Origin: Paraperibacillus marinus
Lineage (GTDB): Bacteria; Bacillota; Bacilli; Bacillales; DSM-1321
Length of the DNA: 64,000 bases
Direction: 5' to 3'
Assembly: GCF_046237605.1 (NCBI RefSeq)
Contig: NZ_CP143542.1
Location: forward strand, 3,596,001-3,660,000
Made by a program: the position numbers and the translations under genes. Positions 17,465 through 26,752 of this stretch are shown here, in pieces (position 1 is the first letter of the stretch; each line of letters begins with the position of its first letter). The notes under the pieces are model-generated. The model was not told the origin of the DNA, did no database searches, and worked only from the letters and a program-made list of their open reading frames with translations.

Positions 17465-18643
17465 TTATGCAAGCAATTCAAACACGCCTGCCGCGCCCAT
17501 TCCGCCGCCTATGCACATCGTGACAACCCCGAATTGCTGATTCTGCCGCTTCATTTCATGGATGAGCGACAGTGTCAGCTTGGCTCCGGTACAGCCCAGC
17601 GGATGGCCGAGGGCAATCGCCCCGCCGTTTACATTGACACGGTCCATGTCCAGTCCCAATTCCCTGATGATCTGGATGGACTGGGAGGCAAAGGCCTCAT
17701 TCAATTCAAACAGACCGATATCCGGAATCTCCAGGCCTGCAAGCTTCAGTGCTTTAGGTATTGCCGCAATTGGACCAATCCCCATCACTTCGGGCGGCAC
17801 GCCTGCCACTGCGAAGGACCTGAATTTAGCCATTGGCTGAAGCCCCAGGGAACCAGCCTTCTCACGGTCCATTACCATCACCGCAGCAGCGCCGTCACTT
17901 GTCTGGGAGGCATTTCCTGCTGTGACTGTTCCCCTTACATTAAAGGCCGGCCGCAGCTTTGACAGGATCTCTGTTGTGGTGCCTTCCCTGACGCCTTCAT
18001 CCTCTGAAAATAAAACCTGCTTTTCTTTTATCTTATTATCTGTCCCAACATGGCGGATGGTCACATCCACCGGGACGATCTCATCCTGGAATTTCCCTTC
18101 TCTTATGGCCCTGGCTGCATTTGTATGGCTTCTTACCGCAAATTCGTCCTGATCTTCCCGGCTGATGCCATATTTCTTTGCCACTTCCTCGGCAGTATGG
18201 CCCATGCCCATATAGTATGCGGGCGCAGTCTCTGCAAGCTTGACGTTCGGCCTTGTCACATGGCCCATCATCGGCACAAGACTCATCGATTCAGCTCCGC
18301 CGGCTATGACGGTATCAGAATGTCCGAGCATGATTCTTTCCGCACCATACGCGATTGTCTGGAGGCCGCTTGAGCAATAGCGGTTGATCGTGACAGCCGG
18401 CACGGTATGGGGAAGCCCTGCGAGCGCCCCGATATTTCTTGCCATATTCAGGCCCTGCTCTGCTTCCGGCATGGCACATCCAATGATCAGATCATCAATA
18501 TTGCCTTCATAACCCCCTGCCCGCTTTAATGTCTCCTTGACAACCAGGGCACCAAGGTCATCCGGCCGCACATCTGCCAATGTCCCCTTTTTTGCTTTTC
18601 CAACCGGCGTCCTCGCACCGGCTACGATTACTGCTTCCCTCAT
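17465..18643 (-). CDS. fadA: Acetyl-CoA C-acyltransferase FadA (YusK)
   Basis: The 392-aa thiolase cleaves 3-ketoacyl-CoA in the last step of the beta-oxidation spiral. The nucleophilic cysteine is C90 in INRYCSSGLQT, the catalytic histidine is in GGAIALGHPLGCTGA, and the second cysteine is in VTMCIGGGMG. Length is exactly that of the family. It lies 48 bp after fadN on the same transcript. Confidence 0.97.
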   Translation of the reverse strand: MREAVIVAGARTPVGKAKKGTLADVRPDDLGALVVKETLKRAGGYEGNIDDLIIGCAMPEAEQGLNMARNIGALAGLPHTVPAVTINRYCSSGLQTIAYGAERIMLGHSDTVIAGGAESMSLVPMMGHVTRPNVKLAETAPAYYMGMGHTAEEVAKKYGISREDQDEFAVRSHTNAARAIREGKFQDEIVPVDVTIRHVGTDNKIKEKQVLFSEDEGVREGTTTEILSKLRPAFNVRGTVTAGNASQTSDGAAAVMVMDREKAGSLGLQPMAKFRSFAVAGVPPEVMGIGPIAAIPKALKLAGLEIPDIGLFELNEAFASQSIQIIRELGLDMDRVNVNGGAIALGHPLGCTGAKLTLSLIHEMKRQNQQFGVVTMCIGGGMGAAGVFELLA

Positions 18644-18691
18644 GAGAATCCTCCCCCTGTTTGTGTTTTTGTATCGTTAAATGATCCGCCT

Positions 18692-21076
18692 TCAGTTGCG
18701 GAGCGGTTTTCCCTTCAAGAGCATATGCTGCATCCTCTGCTGGGACTTCCCTTCTGCAACAAGGGCCAGGAAAGCTTCCCGTTCAAGGTCAAGCAGATAC
18801 TGTTCATCCACTTCTGTACCAAATGGCACATTTCCTCCGGCCAGCACATATGCCAGCTTTTTCGCGATCTTCAAGTCATGCTCCGAAATATAGCCTGAAA
18901 GGTGCATCGCATTGGCACCCAAGAGCAGGGCAGCATATCCTGTTTCCCCTACAACCGGCACCTTCTTGCGGACCGGTGCCTGATAGCCTGCTTCACTCAG
19001 GGCCAGCACAGACCGCTTTGCGTCATGCAGGAGGTGATCCGGGTTCATGCTGATGTTATCTTCCTCACCAAGGAAGTTATTTTCCCGGGCTTCGGCGGCC
19101 GAAGTAGAGACCTTTGCCATCGCTATCGTTTCAAAGACTTTATTGGCTACCTTCTGAAGATCGAACTCCACACCCTTTGGCATGTTCTCAAGATGCTTCA
19201 GGTACAGCTCTTTGTTTCCGCCGCCGCCCGGTATCAGGCCGACTCCCGCCTCCACAAGCCCCATATATGTTTCCGAAGAAGCCTGGATCCTTGCGGCAGG
19301 CAGGCAGACTTCTGCCCCTCCTCCAAGGGTCATGCCGAACGGTGCTGCGACGACTGGTTTGCTGCTGTATTTGATCTTCATCATCGCCTGCTGGAAGTGC
19401 TTGACCACCATATCCAGTTCGTAGATATTGTCATCCTGTGCCTCCATCAGAATCATGGCCAGGTTCGCTCCCACGCAGAAATTCTTGCCCTGGTTCCCTA
19501 TTACGAGCCCTTTAAAATTCCGCTCTGTTTCTTCAATGGCGAAATTGATCATCTGTGTGATATCCAGTCCGATGGAATTGTTCTGTGAATGGAATTCCAG
19601 CAGTGCCACCCCATCGCCCATATCAATCAGGCTTGCTCCGCTGTTCTTCTTGATGACTCCGTTTTGCTTCTTCAGCCTTTTCAAATCTATATTTTTGGGA
19701 TTCATCCCAAGCTTCTTATAATCACCCTTGTTAAAGAATGAAACATCTCCGTCTTCCTCTTTATAGAAAGTGCCTGTTCCGCTTTCGGCAAGCTCCTTTA
19801 CCCACCCCGGGACATCTCTTCCTTCCTGCTCCATTTTCCCGATGGATCTTTCAAGACCGATGGCGTCCCATATTTCAAATGGACCCTTATCCCAGCCAAA
19901 GCCCCATTTCATGGCCTGGTCGATGGCGGCAATATCATCCGCGATCGTGCCGGCAAGCTCTGCGGAATATATGAGAACCGGACTGATGATATTCCAAAGC
20001 AGCTCTCCTGCCCGGTCATCGGCGTATACAAGCGCTTTCAATTTTGCCGTTGAGCCTTTTTCCTGCCTGCTCATTTCAGTGGCCGCTGTTTTCAGCTTTT
20101 TGCGGGGCACATATTCCATGGTTTCATAATCCAGCTCAAGGATATCCTTCCCTTGCTTCAGGAAGAATCCCTGTCCCGATTTGCTTCCATACCAGCCATT
20201 ATCAAGCATTCTTTCAACAAAAGGGGGAAGCTTGAAAACTTCTTTTTCTTCTCCATCCACCTGTTCATACACATTCTTTGCGACATGGGCAAATGTATCT
20301 AGCCCGACAACATCCAATGTCCTGAATGTCGCACTCTTTGGCCGGCCGATCATAGGACCGGTAATGGAATCCACCTCACCGACACTGTAGCCGCCTTTTT
20401 GCATTTCCCTCACTGTCACAAGCAGCCCATAGGTTCCAATCCGGTTCGCAATGAAATTCGGGGTGTCCTTCGCTTCTACAACGCCTTTGCCAAGGACATC
20501 TTCGCCGAACTTCTTCATGAATGCCAGGACATCTGTATCAGTTGCTGACGTCGGGATAACCTCCAGCAATTTCAAATAACGCGGCGGGTTGAAGAAGTGG
20601 GTTCCGAGGAAATGTTTCTTGAAGTCATCACTTCTGCCTTCCACCATGGCTTCGACGGAGATGCCAGAGGTATTGGAACTGACGATGCTTCCTTCCCTGC
20701 GGTATGTGTCCACCTGCTGAATTACTTTTTTCTTGATTTCAAGGTTTTCAACCACCACCTCAATGATCCAGTCCACTTCAGCCAGCCGCGGCATATCGTC
20801 ATCAAAATTCCCTGCTTCTATCAGATTTAAATTATTCTTGGAAGTCAGCGGTGCCGGCTTTTGTTTTAATAATTTCTGAAGCGCTGTGCTGCTGATGCGG
20901 TTCTTTACTGCTTTATCCTCCAGCGTAAGGCCTTTTTTTGATTCCTGCTCTGTGAGTTCCCGTGGAGCAATATCCAGGAGCAGTGTCGGAATTCCAATGT
21001 TGGCCAGATGGGCCGCGATGCCGGAGCCCATGACGCCGGAACCCAGGACTGCTGCTTTTCTTATTTGAAGATCCAA
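18692..21076 (-). CDS. fadN: 3-hydroxyacyl-CoA dehydrogenase / enoyl-CoA hydratase FadN (YusL)
   Basis: The 794-aa bifunctional enzyme carries out the two middle steps of beta-oxidation. The NAD-binding GSGVMGSGIAAHLANIGI is at the N-terminus and the dehydrogenase part fills roughly the first half; an enoyl-CoA hydratase domain with GMTLGGGAEVCLPAARIQA follows in the second half. The frame opens at 21133, but that start lies inside the FadR operator; TTG 21076, eight bases after AAAGGGGG, gives MDLQIRKAAVLGSG as in B. subtilis FadN. First gene of the operon. Confidence 0.95.
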   Translation of the reverse strand: MDLQIRKAAVLGSGVMGSGIAAHLANIGIPTLLLDIAPRELTEQESKKGLTLEDKAVKNRISSTALQKLLKQKPAPLTSKNNLNLIEAGNFDDDMPRLAEVDWIIEVVVENLEIKKKVIQQVDTYRREGSIVSSNTSGISVEAMVEGRSDDFKKHFLGTHFFNPPRYLKLLEVIPTSATDTDVLAFMKKFGEDVLGKGVVEAKDTPNFIANRIGTYGLLVTVREMQKGGYSVGEVDSITGPMIGRPKSATFRTLDVVGLDTFAHVAKNVYEQVDGEEKEVFKLPPFVERMLDNGWYGSKSGQGFFLKQGKDILELDYETMEYVPRKKLKTAATEMSRQEKGSTAKLKALVYADDRAGELLWNIISPVLIYSAELAGTIADDIAAIDQAMKWGFGWDKGPFEIWDAIGLERSIGKMEQEGRDVPGWVKELAESGTGTFYKEEDGDVSFFNKGDYKKLGMNPKNIDLKRLKKQNGVIKKNSGASLIDMGDGVALLEFHSQNNSIGLDITQMINFAIEETERNFKGLVIGNQGKNFCVGANLAMILMEAQDDNIYELDMVVKHFQQAMMKIKYSSKPVVAAPFGMTLGGGAEVCLPAARIQASSETYMGLVEAGVGLIPGGGGNKELYLKHLENMPKGVEFDLQKVANKVFETIAMAKVSTSAAEARENNFLGEEDNISMNPDHLLHDAKRSVLALSEAGYQAPVRKKVPVVGETGYAALLLGANAMHLSGYISEHDLKIAKKLAYVLAGGNVPFGTEVDEQYLLDLEREAFLALVAEGKSQQRMQHMLLKGKPLRN

Positions 21077-21114
21077 AGCGATTTCCCCCTTTATATCCAA
21101 TGGTCCAGTTCCTC

Positions 21115-21132
21115 TGAATGAATAATCATTCA
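21115..21132. promoter_or_regulatory. FadR operator upstream of fadN
   Basis: TGAATGAATAATCATTCA is a perfect 18-bp palindrome matching the Bacillus FadR consensus TGAATGAMTANTCATTCA. It lies 39 bp before the fadN start. FadR represses fad genes until long-chain acyl-CoA binds it, so this site should place the operon under fatty acid induction. Confidence 0.95.
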
Positions 21133-21292
21133 TTTTTTGTCCAAAAAAATTTTTGAGCTGAACTCATTTTTCCTTGTTGTTATAAATATAAAATATTTCT
21201 GACAATTTATCAACTGCGAACGGGCAGTTTCTTTATTTTTTCTTTTATGGACTTTTGATATGGGGCAACCTAGCATAAGGGGGTGAGAAAGA

Positions 21293-21406
21293 ATGGCTAA
21301 GGTGAAAAAGAATCCTTCCAAGGCAGGGGTAAGTGCTGCCAGTGTAAAAGGAAATGCGGGGCCAACCGTCGAGATGGCCGATCATAACAAGAAAACAAAA
21401 AATTAA
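21293..21406 (+). CDS. yuzL: YuzL-family small protein, 37 aa
   Basis: The 37-aa product starts MAKVKKNPSKAGVSAASVKG and is basic and hydrophilic. It matches what I know of the YuzL family, small proteins encoded next to fadN in Bacillus. GGGGGTGAG precedes the ATG with normal spacing. It is divergent from the fad operon, with the FadR box in the shared intergenic region. Function unknown. Confidence 0.8.
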   Translation: MAKVKKNPSKAGVSAASVKGNAGPTVEMADHNKKTKN

Positions 21407-21408
21407 AT

Positions 21409-21583
21409 CAACATGAGTTTTCTACTTGCAGCCTATGCATGGATAGGAACCTGGACAAGAGAAGGAACAAGCACATAAGGCGGTGGAGCGGAGTAAGCGC
21501 AGGCAGGAATGCCAGCGGGACAAATGATGTTCACACCTACCTGAAGGAAGCCTTATGATACATGCTCCGCCCCTTTTCCACAG
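21409..21583 (-). repeat. Dispersed ~180-bp repeat, copy 2
   Basis: This is the inverted counterpart of the copy at 17280: ACATGAGTTTTCTACTTGCAG at the left and GCTCCGCCCCTTTTCCACAGG at the right, with AGGCGGTGGAGCGGAGTAAG inside. It lies between yuzL and the yusU terminator. No gene is seen in it. Confidence 0.88.
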
Positions 21584-21625
21584 GAAAAAACCTGACAGAC
21601 CGGATCATTCCCAGCCTGTCAGGTT
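21584..21625 (-). terminator. Terminator of the siderophore transport operon
   Basis: On the minus strand AACCTGACAG, an 17-base loop and CTGTCAGGTT are followed by a T-run. The yusU stop codon lies within the upstream arm of the stem. Confidence 0.85.
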
Positions 21626-21876
21626 CCTGGATTTTTCTTTTGACTCCGATGCTTTTCGTTCCGTTCTTTAATTTCTGAAATCAGTGAGATCATTTCCGCC
21701 TTACCCTCTGGATAAAGTTCATTCCAATGTCTGGCCAGTGCCGGCATTGATTTAGAAATATGGGTATACAGCGCCCATGCCTTTACCTTCTCCTGCAAAT
21801 CCTGATCATCACTGCCAAGCAGAAGCTCTGTATATTTTGCAAGCAGCGCATCCAGCTGCCCCTCAAATTCACTCAT
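21619..21876 (-). CDS. yusU: DUF2573-type protein YusU
   Basis: The 85-aa helical, charged protein (MSEFEGQLDALLAKYTELLL) resembles B. subtilis YusU (DUF2573), which likewise sits beside yusV. The frame opens at 21909, but AAAGGAGGG six bases before ATG 21876 fixes the start. It is the last gene of the iron uptake operon, 23 bp after the iron reductase-like gene. No cofactor motif or membrane segment is seen and the function is not known. Confidence 0.75.
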   Translation of the reverse strand: MSEFEGQLDALLAKYTELLLGSDDQDLQEKVKAWALYTHISKSMPALARHWNELYPEGKAEMISLISEIKERNEKHRSQKKNPGT

Positions 21877-21899
21877 TATAAACCCTCCTTTTTTTGCTC

Positions 21900-22649
21900 T
21901 TACAGGCATTTATAATGCGGGCAGGTTTTGCATCTTTTGCCTCCAGTGCCGCCCAGCATATAAGCAAGACAACAGGTTGATCGATACCTGATTCCCCCGG
22001 TCTTTTCATGGAAATAACGGGTGAGAGGATTAGAGCGGCAGGGACCGAATATCCTGCCCTCTGCTTCTCTGCAGATGAACTCCATATCCTCCCTGAGCGT
22101 CCCGGCAAGAGCTGGATCCGATTCGGAATTCAACAAGGATTCATAAAGCCAAAAAATATAGACCGCAATATTCTCCCACATAATATGCTTTGACAGACTC
22201 GTTTCCTGGGAGAGCGAGGCCATGATGGGACTTAGAAATCCTGTAAATATCCTTTCGGCGTTCTTCTGCCTCATCTCCGCCCGGCCCTTACCTTTCCATT
22301 CCACAAAGCGCCAGGTTTTAAGCCTGAATCGGGGAAGCCAGCCTGATTCACGGTCATCTGTCTCAACCATGACATTTTCAATTGAAAGATCCAGGACTTT
22401 TCCCCATTTGTAAAAAGCATACAGCCCAAGTACCGGGATGAAGCCCAGCCTCTTCATAAGGATGGAGGAGGCTGCCATTTTATTGGGCGCCCCCATTCTG
22501 GCGGCTGCCGCAGCTATGATTCTCTTTCTTGCTTCAAGATCCAATAATTCTCCGGATGAAAAACTTAAGTCAGAAGAAAAACGGTCAGTGGTGCCTCTGT
22601 ATGCTTTTAAACTTTCCAGCTCCTCATGGGAAACTTCACTACTGTACAA
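21900..22649 (-). CDS. FhuF-like siderophore-iron reductase
   Basis: The 249-aa protein ends in a cysteine cluster, CC, 12 residues, CxxC, near that of FhuF-type [2Fe-2S] reductases that release iron from siderophores by reducing it; another cysteine follows three residues later. In E. coli FhuF the gap is ten residues. The rest lacks strong motifs, apart from helical segments such as WENIAVYIFWLYESL. TTG 22649 overlaps the end of the ATPase gene by 11 bp. The genomic setting, directly after a ferric siderophore transporter, supports the role; iron reduction itself is inferred. Confidence 0.78.
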   Translation of the reverse strand: MYSSEVSHEELESLKAYRGTTDRFSSDLSFSSGELLDLEARKRIIAAAAARMGAPNKMAASSILMKRLGFIPVLGLYAFYKWGKVLDLSIENVMVETDDRESGWLPRFRLKTWRFVEWKGKGRAEMRQKNAERIFTGFLSPIMASLSQETSLSKHIMWENIAVYIFWLYESLLNSESDPALAGTLREDMEFICREAEGRIFGPCRSNPLTRYFHEKTGGIRYRSTCCLAYMLGGTGGKRCKTCPHYKCL

Positions 22650-23460
22650 GCCTCTCGCCTCTTTTCAGGATGCAGCGGCCCCGGCCGTGAGGAATACAGA
22701 GCGGCGTGCCGAACAGCGGGTCGCTTGTCACCTCGCAGTCCATCTGGAACACTTCCTTCACAAGGCTGCAATTCACTACATGCTCTGGGTAGCCCTGCGC
22801 ATAAATCTTCTTATCTTTGAGCGCCACGATATGATGTGCATAGCGGCATGCCAGATTTAAATCATGCAGTACCATTACAATGGTCCGTTTCTCTGTTTCA
22901 TTCAATTCATACAAAAGGTCAAGGATTTCAATCTGGTGCGTCATGTCCAGGTAAGTGGTTGGTTCATCGAGCAGGATGATATCTGTATCCTGGGCCAGGA
23001 CCATGGCGATCCATGCCCGCTGGCGCTGGCCGCCGGAAAGAGAATCGACCGGCCGCTCCCGCAGCTCCTCAAGACCCGCCGCTTTTAGGGCGCGTTCCAC
23101 CTTCTCCTCATCCTCCTGCGTCCATTGGCGGTACCAGGTCTGGTACGGGTAGCGGCCCTGCTTCACGAGCTGCAGGACCGTCAGCCCTTCAGGGGCAGCC
23201 GGCGCCTGCGGCAGGATGGCCATTTTTCTGGCTACGTCTTTAGTGGGAAGCTTCGCAATGGATTCCCCGTCGAGCAGGATGGAACCTGACTCAGGCTTTA
23301 AAAGCCTGGCAGCCGAACGCAGCAAGGTGGATTTGCCGCAGCCATTGCTGCCGATCAAAACCGTAATTTCACCCCTGGGGATTTTTAAATCAAGGGAGTC
23401 TATGACTTTCTGACTGCCATAAGACAGAGTCAATGCGGATGTTTCGATGGCTTCTTTCAT
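22639..23460 (-). CDS. yusV: Iron-siderophore ABC transporter ATPase (YusV type)
   Basis: The 273-aa ATPase has Walker A GSNGCGKST at residues 37-45, signature LSGGQRQRAWIAMVLAQ and Walker B IILLDEPTTYLD, all typical of the FecE/FhuC class. It energises the two FecCD permeases encoded just upstream. In B. subtilis YusV serves several siderophore systems and stands apart from the permeases; here it is inside a full permease operon. Confidence in class is high, in the specific name moderate. Confidence 0.9.
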   Translation of the reverse strand: MKEAIETSALTLSYGSQKVIDSLDLKIPRGEITVLIGSNGCGKSTLLRSAARLLKPESGSILLDGESIAKLPTKDVARKMAILPQAPAAPEGLTVLQLVKQGRYPYQTWYRQWTQEDEEKVERALKAAGLEELRERPVDSLSGGQRQRAWIAMVLAQDTDIILLDEPTTYLDMTHQIEILDLLYELNETEKRTIVMVLHDLNLACRYAHHIVALKDKKIYAQGYPEHVVNCSLVKEVFQMDCEVTSDPLFGTPLCIPHGRGRCILKRGERLVQ

Positions 23461-23510
23461 TCACGGATTCTCCTTTTTGCGATCGATTTGCCAAGCCTGG
23501 TTTCTAAAGC

Positions 23511-24572
23511 TCACTGATTTCTCGTCTTATATAATAAGTAAATAAAGTATGGAGCTCCTATGCTTGCTGTAAATACCCCTGCCGGAATCTCCAGCGGAGC
23601 AAATAATGTCCTGCCAATCAAATCGGCCGCCAGTACAAGGATGGCCCCGACCAAAGCAGAGACTGGGATCAGGGCGCCAAAGGAGCCTCCTGCAAGCCTC
23701 CGGGCAATATGGGGAGCCATAAGGCCGACGAAGCCGATGCCCCCTGCAAAAGCAACCCCTGTCCCTGTGAGGGCGGCTGCGAAGACCAACATCCACACCC
23801 TCTGCAGCCCTATTCTGCCGCCTGCTCCAGCTGCCACATCTTCTCCCAGCTCCTGGATATTCAGGTGCCTGGACATGATAAAAGCGCCAATTATGAGCAA
23901 GACCGAAACCGGGACCAGGATATTCACATCGCTCCATTTCGTCCCATTTACAGAGCCTGTTATCCAGATATTGGCCTGTGAGGCACGGAATATAGGGCCG
24001 AGGATCATCATCAGCGTTGTTCCGGCCTGAAGGAGGGCGGATATGCCAATTCCTATCAAGACCATGCGGATCGGAGACATTCCATTTTTATAGGAAAGCA
24101 TATACACAAGCACTGCAGCGGCTGCAGCTCCTGCAAAGGCTGCGGCAGGAAGCCAGGCAATGCTTACTGTCAGGCTGTTATCATCGTTGCTGAAAATGGC
24201 CAGGAAACTGACTACGGCAAGAGATGCTCCGTTAGTCAGCCCAATGATATCTGGAGATGCCAGTGGATTCTTGATCATTCCCTGCAGCATGGCCCCTGCC
24301 ACCGCGAGTGACGCCCCGGTAAATACCGCGGTGATGATCCTTGGAAGCCTCAGGGAATGAATCACTGTCTCTTCAAGACTGCTTCCTGATCCAGCAAGAG
24401 CAAGCAGCACCCGCACCGGCGATATATACATCTGGCCGGTCCCTGTGCTGAACAAGAATAACAATAGAGTCAGGGCTGCTAATACGAGCCCTGCAGTTAA
24501 TGCTTTTATATCCAATAAAAAAGAAATTTTCCCTTTAAGTAAACGAACGGCAGCAAATTTTCTCCGGCTCAT
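23511..24572 (-). CDS. FecCD-family siderophore permease, second subunit
   Basis: The 353-aa integral membrane protein of the FecCD family has about ten hydrophobic segments and the family's GGIGFVGLMAPHIARRLAG loop and MLQGMIKNPLASPDIIGLTNGA region. The open frame extends upstream into the previous gene, but ATG 24572 overlaps its TGA in an ATGA arrangement and has AAGGGGG upstream. It forms a heterodimeric channel with the product of 24569-25573. Confidence 0.92.
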   Translation of the reverse strand: MSRRKFAAVRLLKGKISFLLDIKALTAGLVLAALTLLLFLFSTGTGQMYISPVRVLLALAGSGSSLEETVIHSLRLPRIITAVFTGASLAVAGAMLQGMIKNPLASPDIIGLTNGASLAVVSFLAIFSNDDNSLTVSIAWLPAAAFAGAAAAAVLVYMLSYKNGMSPIRMVLIGIGISALLQAGTTLMMILGPIFRASQANIWITGSVNGTKWSDVNILVPVSVLLIIGAFIMSRHLNIQELGEDVAAGAGGRIGLQRVWMLVFAAALTGTGVAFAGGIGFVGLMAPHIARRLAGGSFGALIPVSALVGAILVLAADLIGRTLFAPLEIPAGVFTASIGAPYFIYLLYKTRNQ

Positions 24573-25573
24573 TTTGAATGGAACCCCCTTCTTGCGATGA
24601 AAATGAAAAACGGGGTTCCTACAAGCGCCGTCATGACGCCCACCGGCACTTCCTGGGGCATCAGTACGTATCTGGCCCCGATATCTGCCAGCAATAGAAG
24701 CATGGCTCCAAACACTCCGCTGAACGGAATCACCCATCGATGGTCGATCCCTGCAGCGGCCCTTGTCAGGTGCGGGACGATAATCCCGACAAAGGCGATA
24801 GGGCCGGCGATTGCGACAGCCCCGCCGGAGAGCAGGATAACCGTGATGGCTGCTGTCAGCTTCACAAAGCCTACCTTCACGCCGAGTCCTCTAGCCACAT
24901 CATCGCCCATCGACAGGATATTGAGCCGAGGGGCAAGCACCAAAGATAGTATCCAGCCGGCCGCCAGATAAGGCAGGACCGCCCCAAGGACGTCCTGCCT
25001 CCTTCCCTGCACACTGCCGGCAAGCCAGAAAAGCACCTGATCGAGCGCAGCTTCATTCAAGACCAGGAGGCCTTGAGTCAGCGATGAAAAAAGGGCAGCT
25101 GCCGCCGCTCCGGCAAGTGTCAGCTTCATCGGGGTCAGTCCTTCCCTGCCCGCCGAGCCTATGGCATATACGCCAAAAGCAGCCGCTGCCGCTCCCCCAA
25201 AGGACAGCCATGTAAATATGGTCTGTGAATTTGCAGAGAACAGGGAAACAGCCGCTACAACTGCAAAACCTGCCCCTGCATTAATGCCAAAAACACTTGG
25301 AGATGCAAGGGGGTTCTTGGTAAGATTCTGCATAATCACCCCTGCTATGGCGAGCGATGCCCCAACTGCCGCAGCAATCAAAGCCCGCGGCAGCCTTACT
25401 GTCTGCAGAATGATATGCTCATTCGAACCATTAAAATTCCTGAATGATTCGATTGCAGTACCCCATGATGTATCGGTATAGCCATAAACGATGCTGGCAC
25501 AAATCAAAAACAATAATATGAATGAAAAAAACAGAAGGCCTGCTGCTCTCTGTCCATTATTTTTAAACAGCAT
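24569..25573 (-). CDS. FecCD-family siderophore permease, first subunit
   Basis: The 334-aa membrane permease has family motifs IMQNLTKNPLASPSVFGINAGA near residue 80 and GPIAFVGIIVPHLTRAAAG, which contact the ATPase. AGGGGA precedes ATG 25573. It is the first gene of the minus-strand iron uptake operon, which starts in a region with two Fur boxes. The paralogous permease follows with a 4-bp overlap. Confidence 0.92.
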   Translation of the reverse strand: MLFKNNGQRAAGLLFFSFILLFLICASIVYGYTDTSWGTAIESFRNFNGSNEHIILQTVRLPRALIAAAVGASLAIAGVIMQNLTKNPLASPSVFGINAGAGFAVVAAVSLFSANSQTIFTWLSFGGAAAAAFGVYAIGSAGREGLTPMKLTLAGAAAAALFSSLTQGLLVLNEAALDQVLFWLAGSVQGRRQDVLGAVLPYLAAGWILSLVLAPRLNILSMGDDVARGLGVKVGFVKLTAAITVILLSGGAVAIAGPIAFVGIIVPHLTRAAAGIDHRWVIPFSGVFGAMLLLLADIGARYVLMPQEVPVGVMTALVGTPFFIFIARRGFHSK

Positions 25574-25689
25574 AAAAATTCCCCTTAGAAAGCAGCTTCC
25601 TCCATTTTTGAAAAAGCTAAAAATATATATAGAGAAGATTACTTGATCCCTTTAAGTCTAGTAAAATGCTGCATGAGTGTCAATGAGTT

Positions 25690-25704
25690 TGAAAATCATT
25701 TTCA
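25690..25704. promoter_or_regulatory. Fur box 1
   Basis: TGAAAATCATTTTCA is a 15-bp palindrome matching the 7-1-7 Fur consensus TGATAATNATTATCA with two symmetrical changes. It sits between the divergent iron transport genes, nearer the permease operon, and should confer iron repression. Confidence 0.85.
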
Positions 25705-25752
25705 ATTAGCAATTGACACACACTAAGCCAGTAGCCTATGCTAGAAGAGGAA

Positions 25753-25767
25753 TGATAATGATTATCA
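25753..25767. promoter_or_regulatory. Fur box 2
   Basis: TGATAATGATTATCA is an exact match to the Bacillus Fur 7-1-7 consensus, 20 bp before the binding-protein gene start. Confidence 0.95.
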
Positions 25768-25787
25768 ATTACATAGGAGGAATTACA

Positions 25788-26744
25788 TTGAGAACATACA
25801 TAAGAAAATATTCAGGCGTCGTGATGGCTGCCCTGCTTGTCTTTTTATTAGCGGCATGCGGCAATGATACGGCTAAAAAGGAAGGCAGCAGTGGAGCTGA
25901 TAAGATAACAGTAAAGCACGCAATGGGTGAAACGAAGGTTCCCGCAAACCCTAAAAAAGTGGTTATCCTGACAAATGAAGGCACGGAAGCTCTGCTTGCA
26001 CTCGGCATCAAGCCTGCCGGAGCCGTCCAATCCTTTACAGGAAAGCCATGGTACAGCCATATTAAGGATCAAATGAAAGGCGTGGAGGTTGTCGGCCTTG
26101 AGAGTGAGGTTAATATGGAAGCAATTGCTGCCATGAAGCCTGACCTGATCATCGGTAACAAAATGCGCCAGGAAAAACAATATGAACAGCTCAATGAAAT
26201 TGCACCTACCGTTTTTTCAGAAACATTGAGAGGCGACTGGCAGCAAAATTTCAAGCTTTATGCAAAAGCAGTAAATAAAGAAGAGAAAGGCAAAGAAGTC
26301 CTCGCTGATTACAATAACCATGTGGAAGAAGTCAAAAAAGCGGCCGGCGACAATCTGAAAAAGAAAATCTCCATGGTCCGTTTTATGCCGGGTGATGTCC
26401 GCATCTATCATAAGGATTCATTTTCAGGAGTGGTCCTTGACCAGGTTGGCTTTGCCAGGGCGGAAGGTCAGGATGCCAATGACTTTGCCGAAAAGAACGT
26501 GACAAAAGAACGTATACCTGCCATGGACGGAGATATGATCTTCTACTTCACATATGAAGAAGGCGGCGGAGAGGCAACCCAGCTTGAGGATGAATGGCTG
26601 AAGGATCCCCTGTTCAAAAACCTGAATGCAGCCAAAAGCGGCAATGTCCATAAAGTGGACGACGCCATCTGGAATACAGCCGGAGGAATCCTGGCCGCAA
26701 ATCAGATGCTTGATGACCTGAAAGGATTTTTCTCAGCAAACTAA
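25788..26744 (+). CDS. Iron-siderophore binding lipoprotein
   Basis: The 318-aa lipoprotein is the periplasmic-binding-protein-like receptor of the siderophore importer. Signal peptide residues 1-23 end in the lipobox LAAC with C24. The mature protein has the family's KKVVILTNEGTEALLALGIKP and NMEAIAAMKPDLIIGNKM blocks. The frame opens at 25713, but AGGAGG seven bases before TTG 25788 gives a proper signal peptide. It diverges from the permeases across two Fur boxes. The siderophore type cannot be told by eye; hydroxamate or catecholate are both possible. Confidence 0.92.
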   Translation: MRTYIRKYSGVVMAALLVFLLAACGNDTAKKEGSSGADKITVKHAMGETKVPANPKKVVILTNEGTEALLALGIKPAGAVQSFTGKPWYSHIKDQMKGVEVVGLESEVNMEAIAAMKPDLIIGNKMRQEKQYEQLNEIAPTVFSETLRGDWQQNFKLYAKAVNKEEKGKEVLADYNNHVEEVKKAAGDNLKKKISMVRFMPGDVRIYHKDSFSGVVLDQVGFARAEGQDANDFAEKNVTKERIPAMDGDMIFYFTYEEGGGEATQLEDEWLKDPLFKNLNAAKSGNVHKVDDAIWNTAGGILAANQMLDDLKGFFSAN

Positions 26745-26752
26745 TAGAGGCG

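Noticed and set aside
18902..19588. 228-codon plus-strand frame opposite fadN
   Set aside because: It is the antisense shadow of a well-supported gene and shows no ribosome binding site or recognisable domain.
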